This document shows, piece after piece, positions 33,195 to 41,148 of a DNA stretch of 64,000 nucleotides. The stretch covers positions 1 to 64,000 of the forward strand of contig DASUQI010000007.1 of NCBI GenBank assembly GCA_036280655.1, given 5' to 3'. Each line of letters starts with the position of its first letter. Position 1 is the stretch's first letter. The stretch comes from DASSJM01 sp036280655 (GTDB lineage Bacteria > Actinomycetota > UBA4738 > HRBIN12). The translations under genes and the position numbers were made by a program. The notes under the pieces were generated by a model. The model worked only from the letters and a program-made list of their open reading frames with translations. It did no database searches and was not told the DNA's origin.

Positions 33195-34759
33195 TCCTCG
33201 ATCACCGTCCTGGACTGCTCGCGCAGGTACTGCTGGACGTAGTACGGGCCGCCGCCGGCCTTGCCGCTCGTGCCCGAGCCCTTCCAGCCGCCGAACGGCT
33301 GCACGCCCGGCCACGCACCGGTCGTCGCCCCGGCGCGGCGGTTCACGTAAACGACGCCCGCCTGGATCCGGTCGAGCCACTCGTCGATCTCGGCGCGGTC
33401 CTTGCTGAAGAAGCCCGCGGTGAGCCCGTACTCGGTGTCGTTCGCCTGGTCGATCGCGTCGTCGAGCTCGTCGAACGGTCCCACGGTGACGAACGGCACG
33501 AACAGCTCCTTCTTCCAGAGCCAGCTGTCCTCGGGCGCCTCGACGATCGTCGGCTGGACGAACAGGCCACGCCCGAGGTCGCCCTCGACGAGGCGCTCCC
33601 CGCCGGAGACGACGTTCCCGTTCTTCTTCGCCTCCGCCGCCGCCTGCTCGAACGTCTCCATCGCGGCCTCGTTGATGATCGGCCCGAGGAACGTGTCGCG
33701 CTCGAGAGGGTTGCCGACCTTGATCCTCTCGGCCTTCTGCTTGAGGAGGCCGAGGAACTCCTCGTACACCTCGCGCTCGACGTACACGCGCGAGTTCGCC
33801 GAACACTTCTGTCCGCCGAATCCGAAGGCCGAGCGCAGGACGCCGTCGGTCGCGACGTCCAGGTCGGCGTTCTTCGTGACGATCGCCGGGTTCTTGCCCC
33901 CCATCTCGCAGATGACGGGCTTGGGGACGTCGCTCGCGAAGTGCTTGTAGATGTCCATGCCGACCGGGTACGAACCGGTGAATGTGAACCCCCCGACGTC
34001 GGGGTGACGCCAGAGCGCCTCGCCCGCGACCGCGCCGCGGCCGATCACGACGTGGAGCGCGCCGGGCGGGACGCCGCCGTCGCGGAAGCACTCGTAGAGC
34101 TTGTAGCCCATGAGCGCACCCTGGTTCGACGGCTTCAGCACGACGCAGTTGCCCGCGACGAGCGCACCGGACGTCGGGCCGCCCGCGAGCGCGAACGGGA
34201 AGTTGAAGGGGCTGATGACGCCCCACACCCCGTACGGACGCATCACGTCGTAGTAGTCGCCCGCGGCCCCGAGCCCCGACATCGGGGTCCGGAACCCGTC
34301 GTGCTTCTCCATCTCGTCGCAGTTCCACCGGATCAGCTCGGCGGTCTCTTGGACGTCGCCGAGCGCCTCGAGCCGGTTCTTGCCGACCTCGTAGGCCATG
34401 AGCGCCGCGAGGTCGAACAGCCGGTCCTCCATCACGTCGGCGGCGTTGCGCAGGATCCGGACCCGCTCCCTCCACCCGAGGCGATCCCACTCGAGCGAGA
34501 AGGACTTCGCGGCAGCCACGGCGTCCTCGACGTCCTTCGCGCCCGCCTGCGAGAACCGCCCGATCACGATGTCCGAGTCGATCGGTGATGGCTCCTCGTA
34601 CTTCTCGTCGCTCCACCGCTCCTCGCCGTTCACGACGAAGGGGTACTCCTTGCCGAGCTGGTCCTTGGCCCGGACGGCGGCCTCGTCGTAGTTGCGCTGG
34701 AGCTCCTCGTTGTCGGCCGACATCGTGGCGTAGGTGATGCGGAACGCCTGCTGTGCCAT
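33191..34759 (-). CDS. pruA: L-glutamate gamma-semialdehyde (P5C) dehydrogenase
   Basis: This 522-residue aldehyde dehydrogenase has the catalytic Cys in FGGQKCSANSRVYV, Glu in ICEMGGKNP, Asn in ISPFNFPFA and the P5CDH-type C-terminus GGGPYYVQQYLREQ. The length and the QKCSA context point to RocA/PruA, which turns glutamate semialdehyde into glutamate with NAD+. It is the first gene of the ten-gene operon, with GGGAGG before its ATG and a -10-like TACCAT (complement of 34797-34802). Confidence 0.94.
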   Translation of the reverse strand: MAQQAFRITYATMSADNEELQRNYDEAAVRAKDQLGKEYPFVVNGEERWSDEKYEEPSPIDSDIVIGRFSQAGAKDVEDAVAAAKSFSLEWDRLGWRERVRILRNAADVMEDRLFDLAALMAYEVGKNRLEALGDVQETAELIRWNCDEMEKHDGFRTPMSGLGAAGDYYDVMRPYGVWGVISPFNFPFALAGGPTSGALVAGNCVVLKPSNQGALMGYKLYECFRDGGVPPGALHVVIGRGAVAGEALWRHPDVGGFTFTGSYPVGMDIYKHFASDVPKPVICEMGGKNPAIVTKNADLDVATDGVLRSAFGFGGQKCSANSRVYVEREVYEEFLGLLKQKAERIKVGNPLERDTFLGPIINEAAMETFEQAAAEAKKNGNVVSGGERLVEGDLGRGLFVQPTIVEAPEDSWLWKKELFVPFVTVGPFDELDDAIDQANDTEYGLTAGFFSKDRAEIDEWLDRIQAGVVYVNRRAGATTGAWPGVQPFGGWKGSGTSGKAGGGPYYVQQYLREQSRTVIEE

Positions 34760-34779
34760 GGATCGCCTCCCGTGCGGAA

Positions 34780-34802
34780 AGAACGTTCTGGCCCTGATGG
34801 TA
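34780..34802 (-). promoter_or_regulatory. Promoter and possible operator of the P5CDH-to-pyk operon
   Basis: TACCAT (complement of 34797-34802) is a possible -10 box. Eight bases further on, where transcription would start, lies the perfect palindrome AGAACGTTCT (34780-34789). A repressor bound there would block initiation. The regulator is unknown; the site lacks the four-base spacer of a LexA box. Confidence 0.4.
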
Positions 34803-34807
34803 GCCGT

Positions 34808-34843
34808 GGCGCGGCCACCCTCCCAAGTCCGGGGGGCCGCGCC
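34808..34843. other. Hairpin between divergent promoters
   Basis: GGCGCGGCC and GGCCGCGCC make a nine-base stem with a loop of 18 bases, between the leftward operon promoter and the rightward FAH promoter. It may separate the two units or be part of a regulator site. Confidence 0.4.
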
Positions 34844-34899
34844 AACTGGTTCGCGGATCGCGAGATTCCGGGGCCGTGCGGGCGTATCATCGGCCTCCC

Positions 34900-35676
34900 T
34901 TGAGGCTCGTGACCTTCGACCGGAGGGGGCACCGGCGACTGGGAGCGCTCCTCGAGGGGAAGGTCGTGGACCTGCCGGCGCTCGTCGGCCACCCCGCCTT
35001 CCCCGAGACGATGGAGCGCCTGGTCAGGAGCAACGGGGGCACCGTGCTCGATGCCGCCCGTGCAGCCCTCGAGCGCGACGAGGCGGACGCCTTCGTCGTC
35101 GATCGACCGCGCCTGCTCGCCGCGCTGCTCCCCGCGTCGCTGCGATCCGCGGACGCCGCGGAGGGGTCGCGGCCCGTGTTCGGACCCGGGGAGACGATCC
35201 CGTGGCCCGAAGGCGCCGGATGGCTCGAGTTCCACCCGAAGATCGCCGCGGTCCTTCGCCGCCCGGTCGGCTATGCCCTGGGTCCCGAGGAGGCGGCCTC
35301 CGCCGTCTTCGGCTACACGCTGGTCGCCGACTGGCTCGCGCGGAGCGCGAGCGGCGACCCGATCTCCACGCCGGCGGGCGTCCCACTCTCGATCGGCCCC
35401 TGCGTGGTCACGACCGACGAGATCGACCCGCAGACCACGTTCGTCACGGTCCGCGTGGACGGCGAGGAATGGGTGAAGGGCAACCTGAACGGCACCGCGC
35501 TCGGGCTGCTCCGCGACGTCGCGCGGGCGTCGGTCCACGAGCGGCTCGAGCCCGGCGAGACGTTCGCGTCCGGGCCGTTCGAGATCCCGGGGTTGGAGCA
35601 GCGGATCTGGCCGGGCGCCGAGGTCGAGCTCGAGGCCGAGGGGATCGGCCTGCTCCGCAACCGCCTCGGCCGCTGA
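34900..35676 (+). CDS. Fumarylacetoacetate hydrolase (FAH) family protein
   Basis: This protein of about 258 residues starts at a TTG (LRLVTFDRRGHRRLGALLEG), typical of the family; a GTG 24 bases earlier is less likely because it overlaps the -10 box TATCAT (34885-34890). The catalytic core WLEFHPKIAAVLRR is degenerate compared with KPxxxGPG-type members, and the metal-binding Glu-Glu region EFHPKI and EEAASAVFGYTLVADW is only partly conserved. Hydrolase or decarboxylase on a dicarboxylate is the family role; activity here is uncertain. Confidence 0.8.
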   Translation: MRLVTFDRRGHRRLGALLEGKVVDLPALVGHPAFPETMERLVRSNGGTVLDAARAALERDEADAFVVDRPRLLAALLPASLRSADAAEGSRPVFGPGETIPWPEGAGWLEFHPKIAAVLRRPVGYALGPEEAASAVFGYTLVADWLARSASGDPISTPAGVPLSIGPCVVTTDEIDPQTTFVTVRVDGEEWVKGNLNGTALGLLRDVARASVHERLEPGETFASGPFEIPGLEQRIWPGAEVELEAEGIGLLRNRLGR

Positions 35677-35688
35677 CCGCCCTTCCCC

Positions 35689-35808
35689 TTACTTCTTCGC
35701 GGCCTTCCGGCCGGCCGCGCGCGCGGCGGCCTTGCGCCGCTCGGCCTGCTTCTTCTTCCGCGCGCGGTCGTGCGCCCAACGCACCTTCGCCCGGTCACCC
35801 CGCCCCAT
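35689..35808 (-). CDS. Small basic protein overlapping the end of proC
   Basis: 39 residues: MGRGDRAKVRWAHDRARKKK followed by an Ala-, Arg- and Lys-rich tail. GGGAGA lies six bases upstream and the start overlaps the proC stop by 14 bases. The composition resembles short nucleic-acid-binding or ribosome-associated peptides. No family assigned; codon choice is GC3-rich. Confidence 0.6.
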   Translation of the reverse strand: MGRGDRAKVRWAHDRARKKKQAERRKAAARAAGRKAAKK

Positions 35809-36661
35809 AGGTCTCCCTTCGGTCCTCGTCGTCTTCGCCACCCTGGGCGAGCTCGGCGCTGCGGTGCCGCGCAGCGTCGATCGCGTTCAGGAACGCCGCC
35901 CGGACGCCCGCCTCCTCGAGGTGGCGGATCGCCGCGATCGTCGTCCCGCCGGGCGACGTCACCATCTCGCGGAGCTCGACCGGATGCCTGCCCGTGTCGC
36001 GGAGCATCTTGGCCGACCCGAGCATCGTCTGGATGATCAGCTCGGTCGCCACGTCCCGCGAGAGCCCGAGCAGGATGCACGCCTCGATCATCGCCTCGGC
36101 GAGCAGGAAGAAGTACGCGGGGCCGCTACCCGAGGTCGCCGTGATCGCGTCGAGATGCGTCTCCTTCAGCCGGATCACCCGCCCGACGTATCCGAGCAGC
36201 TCCTCGGCCACGACGAGGTGCTCGTCGGTCGCCCGCGCCCCGGGGGCGACGACCGACATCGCCTCGTCGACGAGCACGGCCACGTTGGACATCACGCGGA
36301 CGACCGGGACGTCGTCGGGCAGGTGCTTCTCGACGAACGAGGTCCGGATGCCCGCGGCGAAGCTCACCACGAGGTGGTCGGTCGTCACGTGCTCCCGGAT
36401 CTCCGACAGCAGCGCCTCCATGTCCTGGGGCTTGACGGTGAGCACCAGGACGTCGGCCGCCGACACCGCCTCGACGTTCGATCCCGTGCTCGTCACCGGG
36501 TAGCGCTCGGCGAGCTCTCGCACGCGCTCCTCTCGCCGGCTCGTGACCGCGATCTCCGCGGGCTCGCGGCCGCCGGAGCGGATCAAGCCCGAGACGAGGG
36601 CCTCGCCCATGCGGCCGCCCCCGAGGAACGCGACCCTCCGATCTCCAGCGTCGGCGCTCAC
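35795..36661 (-). CDS. proC: Pyrroline-5-carboxylate reductase
   Basis: This 288-residue protein makes proline from P5C with NAD(P)H. It shows the Rossmann motif FLGGGRMGEAL, the active-site region ITATSGSGPAYFFLLAEAM and the signature ELREMVTSPGGTTIAAI in the C-terminal dimerisation domain. A 20-residue acidic tail is extra. It lies 12 bases after the TetR gene on the same strand. Its product path is the reverse of the P5C dehydrogenase in the nearby operon. Confidence 0.95.
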   Translation of the reverse strand: MSADAGDRRVAFLGGGRMGEALVSGLIRSGGREPAEIAVTSRREERVRELAERYPVTSTGSNVEAVSAADVLVLTVKPQDMEALLSEIREHVTTDHLVVSFAAGIRTSFVEKHLPDDVPVVRVMSNVAVLVDEAMSVVAPGARATDEHLVVAEELLGYVGRVIRLKETHLDAITATSGSGPAYFFLLAEAMIEACILLGLSRDVATELIIQTMLGSAKMLRDTGRHPVELREMVTSPGGTTIAAIRHLEEAGVRAAFLNAIDAARHRSAELAQGGEDDEDRRETYGAG

Positions 36662-36673
36662 GCCCTCACCCTC

Positions 36674-37378
36674 TCACGCTCCGGCCTCCTCGCCCGGCGC
36701 CGGCGGTTTCGGCTGGGGTCCGAGCGGGGCCGGCGGCGCTGCACCCTCCGCGGCGATACCGCCGAACAGGAGCTGGATGAACTCCTCGATCCTGGTCTCG
36801 CGCCGCGCGGGGTCGAACGGCTTGCGATGCACGAGGCCCGGGTCGAGGTCGGCGCTGCCCAGCGCGTCCTGGAACCGCTCGGCGGCCCAATCGAGCACCG
36901 AGGCGATCATCTCGACGTCGACGTCCCCCCGGATCTCGCCGCGCTCCACGCCGAACTCGACGAACTCGAGCGTCCCGTACGGGTCCTCGCTCCGCATGAG
37001 CCGGTCGATCGGCCGGCGAAGACCGAGGCCGGTGTCGTAGCGACCGATCATCGCGACCCTGTTGGGGACCCAGGCCTCGGCCACGAGCTCCTCGGTCCGG
37101 TGGAGCCAATAGGAAAGGACCGCCCAGAAGCCCCGGTCGAGGACCTCGACCGGGGCGTCGAGCCAGGCGGGGATCTGCCGGACGGCCTCCTCGTACGCGG
37201 CGAGGAACAGCCCCTCCTTGCTGCCGAAGTGCAGGAATACGGTCCCCTTGGCGACGCCGACCTCCGAGGCGATGTCCTCGATCCGCGCGCCCCGGTACCC
37301 CTCGTCCGCGAAGTGGTGCATGGCGACCGCCACGATCTGATCGCGACGGGAGCTCGACCGGGTGCGTTCGGCGGCCAT
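36674..37378 (-). CDS. TetR-family transcriptional regulator
   Basis: This 234-residue protein has an N-terminal helix-turn-helix (IEDIASEVGVAKGTVFLHFGSK split over two helices) and a helical ligand-binding domain; the C-terminus is Pro-rich. The ATG follows a -10 box TAGGTT (complement of 37387-37392) by eight bases, so it looks leaderless. It starts directly downstream of the terminator of the small RNA. Target genes are unknown; proC follows it. Confidence 0.9.
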   Translation of the reverse strand: MAAERTRSSSRRDQIVAVAMHHFADEGYRGARIEDIASEVGVAKGTVFLHFGSKEGLFLAAYEEAVRQIPAWLDAPVEVLDRGFWAVLSYWLHRTEELVAEAWVPNRVAMIGRYDTGLGLRRPIDRLMRSEDPYGTLEFVEFGVERGEIRGDVDVEMIASVLDWAAERFQDALGSADLDPGLVHRKPFDPARRETRIEEFIQLLFGGIAAEGAAPPAPLGPQPKPPAPGEEAGA

Positions 37379-37394
37379 CGGTCCGAAACCTAGC

Positions 37395-37468
37395 CGAAAA
37401 GAAGAACCCGAGGGACCTCCGGCTCGCCGGAAGCCGAAGCCTCCAGCCACCATCGGCCCCTCGGGCTC
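37395..37468 (-). terminator. Terminator of the small RNA
   Basis: On the minus strand GAGCCCGAGGG (37458-37468) pairs with CCCTCGGGTTC (37404-37414), an 11-base stem with one G-T pair, followed by TTCTTCTTTT, one of the best T tracts in the window. A smaller GC hairpin (CCGGCGAGCCGG) sits in the loop. Confidence 0.65.
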
Positions 37469-37674
37469 AGGTGCTCCGAGCAACCTCTCACAGCCGTCTT
37501 GGTTTCCGGGCCGTAGACCCTTTCGTTGGGCTTTGGGGCCTCCCGAGCCTCCCCACCCGCACAGCTAGTTAGCTGTCCCAACCGTACGAGCAGGTGCGCC
37601 CAGTCGACCTTACGGCTTTCCCAGGGGTCCCGGCCTGCGGTTCCCTGACTCGGCCGCTCCGGCTGCTCGGAGCG
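37395..37674 (-). ncRNA. Candidate small RNA of about 280 bases, unclassified
   Basis: This is the only gene-free stretch over 300 bases (37379-37860). A consensus promoter starts transcription near 37674. The first ten bases, GCTCCGAGCA (37664-37673), pair perfectly with TGCTCGGAGC 190 bases downstream (37473-37482), closing a 201-base domain. Inside are a hairpin ACAGCTA-AC-TAGCTGT (37561-37576), a GTTGGG/CCCAAC helix (37577-37582 with 37525-37530) and a CAGGG/CCCTG helix. A terminator with a T-rich tail follows. No motif of RNase P, tmRNA, SRP or known riboswitches is seen; a 6S- or Ms1-like role is possible. Confidence 0.7.
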
Positions 37675-37680
37675 AGGCGA

Positions 37681-37709
37681 AATGTACCGGCGCCCACGGC
37701 GCGGGTCAA
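37681..37709 (-). promoter_or_regulatory. Strong housekeeping promoter of the small RNA
   Basis: TTGACC (complement of 37704-37709), a 17-base spacer and TACATT (complement of 37681-37686): the best -35/-10 pair with ideal spacing that I found in the window. No coding frame follows it. The remaining bases up to 37860 show nothing else. Confidence 0.75.
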
Positions 37710-37860
37710 CCCGACGAACGTGCAGGTCACACGGCATATGCGCAGGTAGGAGCGTCGCGACAAAGAGTGACAAGAACACGTCGACGACGCGAACGCTCGA
37801 GGACCGAGCGCTGCGAACCACTGCGGCGCAAGGTGTTCGGAGGACCGACCTGGCGAACCG

Positions 37861-39144
37861 TTACCGTCGTGCGTTCGCCGAGGCCGGCGCGAGGACCTCT
37901 CGATACACGGAGAGCATGCCTCCGGCGGTCGCCTCCCACGAGAAGCGCAGCGATCTCGCGACGCCCGCGTCGCCCATCCGGCGGCTCGCGGCGGGATCGC
38001 GGAGGATCGAGAGGATCCGTTCGGCGTGGTCGCCGGGGTCGTGACCCTCGACGAGGTGACCCGTCACGCCGTCCTGCACGACATACCGGAGCCCGCCGAC
38101 CCCGGCCGCCACCACGGCCGTCCCCGAGGCCTGCGCCTCGAGCGCCACGAGGCCGAAGGACTCCGAACGCGACGGCACGTGCACGACGTCGGCCGCGGCA
38201 TAGAAGTCCGCGAGCCTCGACTGGGGCTGGGGCGGGAAGAGCATCACGCGCTCCCCCACACCAAGATCGGATGCGAGGTCCATCAGCCGCGCCACCTCGG
38301 CGCCGTGGTCCGCGCCGCTGGGCCCCCCGACGATCGCGAGGACGACGTCGCGCGTTCGCGCCGGCTCCCGCGCCACGGCCTCCGCGAGGGCGCGGACGGC
38401 GACGTCGGGGCCCTTGTGCGCCTGCAGCCGGCCGACGAACAGGAGCATCTGCACGTCCGTGAGGTGCAGGCGCGCCTTGGCGGCGTCCGGCTGCCGGGGG
38501 AAGAACAGCTCGTGGTTCACCCCCGGCGGCACGACCCTGATCCGCCCGGGATCGGCCCGGTACAGCCCGACGAGCTGCGCCGCCTCGGCGGGGGTCGCCG
38601 CGACCAGGCGATCGGCCTCGGCGATCACCCGCTCCTCACCATCGAGCCGAACCGTCGGCTCGGGTCGTTCACCGCGCGAGAGGGAGTAGTTCTTGACCTT
38701 CCCGAGCGTGTGGAACGACGCCACGAGCGGCACGCCCCAGATCTCGCGGGCGCTTCGACCGACCCAGCCCGAGAGCCAATAGTGCGTGTGGACGAGGTCG
38801 TATCCTCCGCCCTCGTCCTCGGCCCGGCGGAGCACCCCGCCCAGGAACTCGGGCAGGAACCTGGGGAGCTCGTCCTTCGGCACCGGGGCGGAAGGACCGG
38901 CGCGAACGCGGATCAGCCGGGAGCCCCCTCCGAGGTCCTGGACGTCGGGGGTCCGCTCGTCGCGGGAACGGGTGAACACGTCGACGGCCACGCCGCCCGC
39001 GTTGATGCGTTCGGCCGCCTCGCGGATGAACACGTTCATCCCGCCCGAGTCGCCGGAACCCGGCTGGTCGAGCGGCGAGGTGTGGACGCTCACGACGGCG
39101 ACGCGGGGACCGTCCGCGGTCCCGTTCGGAACCGATTCCTGCAT
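37861..39144 (-). CDS. mshA: D-inositol-3-phosphate glycosyltransferase (mycothiol biosynthesis)
   Basis: This 427-residue GT-B glycosyltransferase adds GlcNAc to inositol phosphate, the first step of mycothiol synthesis. The MshA signature VHTSPLDQPGSGDSGGMNV is at about 21-39, and the GT4 donor site is in VVHVPSRSESFGLVALEAQA with the conserved Glu-x7-Glu. The ATG follows TACGAT (complement of 39151-39156) by six bases, a leaderless-type promoter. Mycothiol is the main thiol of most actinomycetes and supports the taxonomic call. Confidence 0.93.
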   Translation of the reverse strand: MQESVPNGTADGPRVAVVSVHTSPLDQPGSGDSGGMNVFIREAAERINAGGVAVDVFTRSRDERTPDVQDLGGGSRLIRVRAGPSAPVPKDELPRFLPEFLGGVLRRAEDEGGGYDLVHTHYWLSGWVGRSAREIWGVPLVASFHTLGKVKNYSLSRGERPEPTVRLDGEERVIAEADRLVAATPAEAAQLVGLYRADPGRIRVVPPGVNHELFFPRQPDAAKARLHLTDVQMLLFVGRLQAHKGPDVAVRALAEAVAREPARTRDVVLAIVGGPSGADHGAEVARLMDLASDLGVGERVMLFPPQPQSRLADFYAAADVVHVPSRSESFGLVALEAQASGTAVVAAGVGGLRYVVQDGVTGHLVEGHDPGDHAERILSILRDPAASRRMGDAGVARSLRFSWEATAGGMLSVYREVLAPASANARR

Positions 39145-39183
39145 CGAGGAATCGTACGCGAGGGCCGCGGAAACCCCGGGTGC

Positions 39184-40170
39184 TCAAGGCCGCACGCGGT
39201 GCAGGCGGAAGTCGGCCTCCAGCTCGCCCACCGGCCGTCCGCCGCCGATCACCGGGGGACGCACGAAGCCTCCCAGGTGCTGCTGCTGCTCGGACGAGAG
39301 CGCGCCGAGCAGCTCCAGGCTCCGCAGCAACGCCGGCGCGGCCGCCCGGTCGGCCCCGTCGGCGACCTTCACCGCGACGCCGAGCCCGGCGCTGGCCACG
39401 CCCGCGCAATGGAGCCCTTCGGCCCCGACCTTGCATACGACGTCCGGCACCTCGCTCATGATGACCGTGTCGCTACGTTCGCGGCCCGCCACGAGGTAGG
39501 GCTGCGAGCGCATCGCGGAGACGGCGATCTCCGCCGTCGCGGCCAGCGGTCCGAGGCGTTCGGGCCGGACGAGCCGGGCGAACAGGGTCGCAAGGCCCGA
39601 GAGGGGCAGGCCGTGGACCGGGGCGCCGCAGCCGTCCACGCCGACGACGGGGCGGTCGACCCGCGTGGCACGTTCCACCGCCCGCGTGATCTCCCGCTGT
39701 AGCGGGTGCGCGGGCAGCATGTATGAGGCCAGGTCGAGGTCCGCCCGCTCGCAGGCGACCAGCATCCCGGCGTGCTTGCCCGAGCAGTTGTGGTAGATCG
39801 GGCGCCGCCGCTCGACCTGCCGGCGGTCCTCGGTCCGCCCGGGGAGGTCGGCCGGACACCCCAGCCGGTTCTCGGCGACGCCGCCCGCCTTCAGCAGCGC
39901 CTGGACGGTCCGAACGTGCACGGGTTCCCCGTTGTGGGACGCGCACATCACCGCGACGAGGTCCTGCGCCGGGAGCTCGTCGCCCATGCGGCCGAGGGAG
40001 ACCGCGGCCTGAAGCGGCTTCATCGAGGAGCGCGCGAAGAGGGGGTGGTGCGGGTCGCCGATGCCGCCGAGCAGGCGGCCCTCCTCGTCACACACCGCCA
40101 CGTGGCCGGCGTGGACGCTCTCCTCCAGGCCGGAGCGGATGACGCGGACGAGCGGCGCGGCCGCTGACAT
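39184..40170 (-). CDS. Asparaginase (L-asparaginase II/Rhizobium type)
   Basis: This 328-residue protein belongs to the asparaginase family with motifs SSMKPLQAAVS (Ser-x-x-Lys), CASHNGEPVH, HNCSGKHAGML and GVDGCGAPVHGLPL. It is distinct from the AnsA/AnsB Thr-dependent family and makes aspartate and ammonia from asparagine. A -10 box TAGGCT (complement of 40177-40182) lies six bases before the ATG. It may feed ammonia to the GlnR-controlled system, but no GlnR box is seen here. Confidence 0.9.
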   Translation of the reverse strand: MSAAAPLVRVIRSGLEESVHAGHVAVCDEEGRLLGGIGDPHHPLFARSSMKPLQAAVSLGRMGDELPAQDLVAVMCASHNGEPVHVRTVQALLKAGGVAENRLGCPADLPGRTEDRRQVERRRPIYHNCSGKHAGMLVACERADLDLASYMLPAHPLQREITRAVERATRVDRPVVGVDGCGAPVHGLPLSGLATLFARLVRPERLGPLAATAEIAVSAMRSQPYLVAGRERSDTVIMSEVPDVVCKVGAEGLHCAGVASAGLGVAVKVADGADRAAAPALLRSLELLGALSSEQQQHLGGFVRPPVIGGGRPVGELEADFRLHRVRP

Positions 40171-40213
40171 GCGGCAAGCCTAGGCGAGGCGGAGGGGGCG
40201 GGCGGGGCGACGG

Positions 40214-40984
40214 TCAGTCGGCGTGCCGGAGCGCGTGGGCCAGCTCCTCGTCCTCGGGAGGGTCCTGCTCGACCATCCCGACGAACACGCGCACGATCTC
40301 GGGGTCGAACTGGGTCCCCGCCCCGGCGCGGAGCTCCGCGAGCGCCGGATCGAGCCCGATCGCGCCGCGGTACGGCCGATCGCTCGTCATCGCGTCGAAC
40401 GAGTCCACCACCGCGAAGATCCGGGCCGCGAGCGGGATCCCCTCGTGGGCCAGCCCGTCCGGGTACCCCGAGCCGTCGAAGCGTTCGTGGTGGTGGCGGA
40501 TGAGGTCGACGGCGTCGGCCAGGAACGCGATCGGCGCCACGATCTGCGCCCCGATGATCGGATGGTTCCGCATCACGGTCCACTCGTCGACCGAGAGCGG
40601 TCCGGCCTTGCACAGGATGTGCTCGGGGATGCCCACCTTCCCGATGTCGTGGAGGAAGAACCCGTACCCGAGGGTGGGGCTCTCCGCGAGCGTCGGCTCG
40701 ATCTTCCGGGCGAGGGCGAGCCCGTAGTTCACGGTCCGGTCGAGATGGCCCCTCGTCGTCAGGTCCTTGGCCTCGATCACGGTCGCGAGGCTCTTCATCG
40801 TCGCGAGGTAGGTCTCCTGCAGGCTCTCGAGAACGGCCTGGAGCTCGGCGCTCCGGGAGCGCTCCATCCGGTAGAGCTCGCCCAGCTCACGGGCGAACAC
40901 GATCAGCTGTTCCTGCACCGCAGGGATCTCGGGATCCACGGCGAGCTCACGCGCCGGGCCAACCGCGATCTTTTCGTTCATCAT
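40214..40984 (-). CDS. HD-GYP domain protein (c-di-GMP phosphodiesterase type)
   Basis: This 256-residue protein has a helical N-terminus of about 60 residues and an HD-GYP domain: HDIGKVGIPEHIL, MRNHPIIGAQIV, HHHERFDGSGYPDGL and FAVVDSFDAMTSDRPYR. All metal and GYP residues are intact, so c-di-GMP breakdown is likely. No receiver or membrane domain is attached. It lies on the same strand downstream of the RsiG-like gene, which belongs to a c-di-GMP-binding family, with a 164-base gap holding small hairpins. Confidence 0.9.
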   Translation of the reverse strand: MMNEKIAVGPARELAVDPEIPAVQEQLIVFARELGELYRMERSRSAELQAVLESLQETYLATMKSLATVIEAKDLTTRGHLDRTVNYGLALARKIEPTLAESPTLGYGFFLHDIGKVGIPEHILCKAGPLSVDEWTVMRNHPIIGAQIVAPIAFLADAVDLIRHHHERFDGSGYPDGLAHEGIPLAARIFAVVDSFDAMTSDRPYRGAIGLDPALAELRAGAGTQFDPEIVRVFVGMVEQDPPEDEELAHALRHAD

Positions 40985-41148
40985 CAGGGCCGCATCCGCC
41001 TAACGAATCGACACGGGGAAGCCTGCGGTCTGGACCGAGACACGTCCATAGGGCCCGGGGCCCAAATGCCGCTGGTCCACGGTCTCTGGACCCGTCCTAC
41101 GTCGGGTCGGGAGACCGAGGGCAACCCATCCCCCGACCGACCCGTTGC

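Noticed and set aside
34780..34789. LexA (SOS) box
   Set aside because: The palindrome AGAACGTTCT has no four-base spacer between GAAC and GTTC, which the actinobacterial LexA box needs.
37395..37674. RNase P RNA, tmRNA or SRP RNA
   Set aside because: None of their conserved cores (GAGGAAAGTCC, tag peptide and tRNA-like end, GGAAGGAAGCAGCC) is present.
37390..37821. Possible 143-residue protein in the gene-free region
   Set aside because: It contains the small-RNA promoter and has no ribosome binding site, odd codon use and no domain. An RNA fits better.
37861..39144. Generic glycosyltransferase
   Set aside because: The HTSPLDQPGSGDSGGMN signature is specific for MshA, so the more exact call is used.
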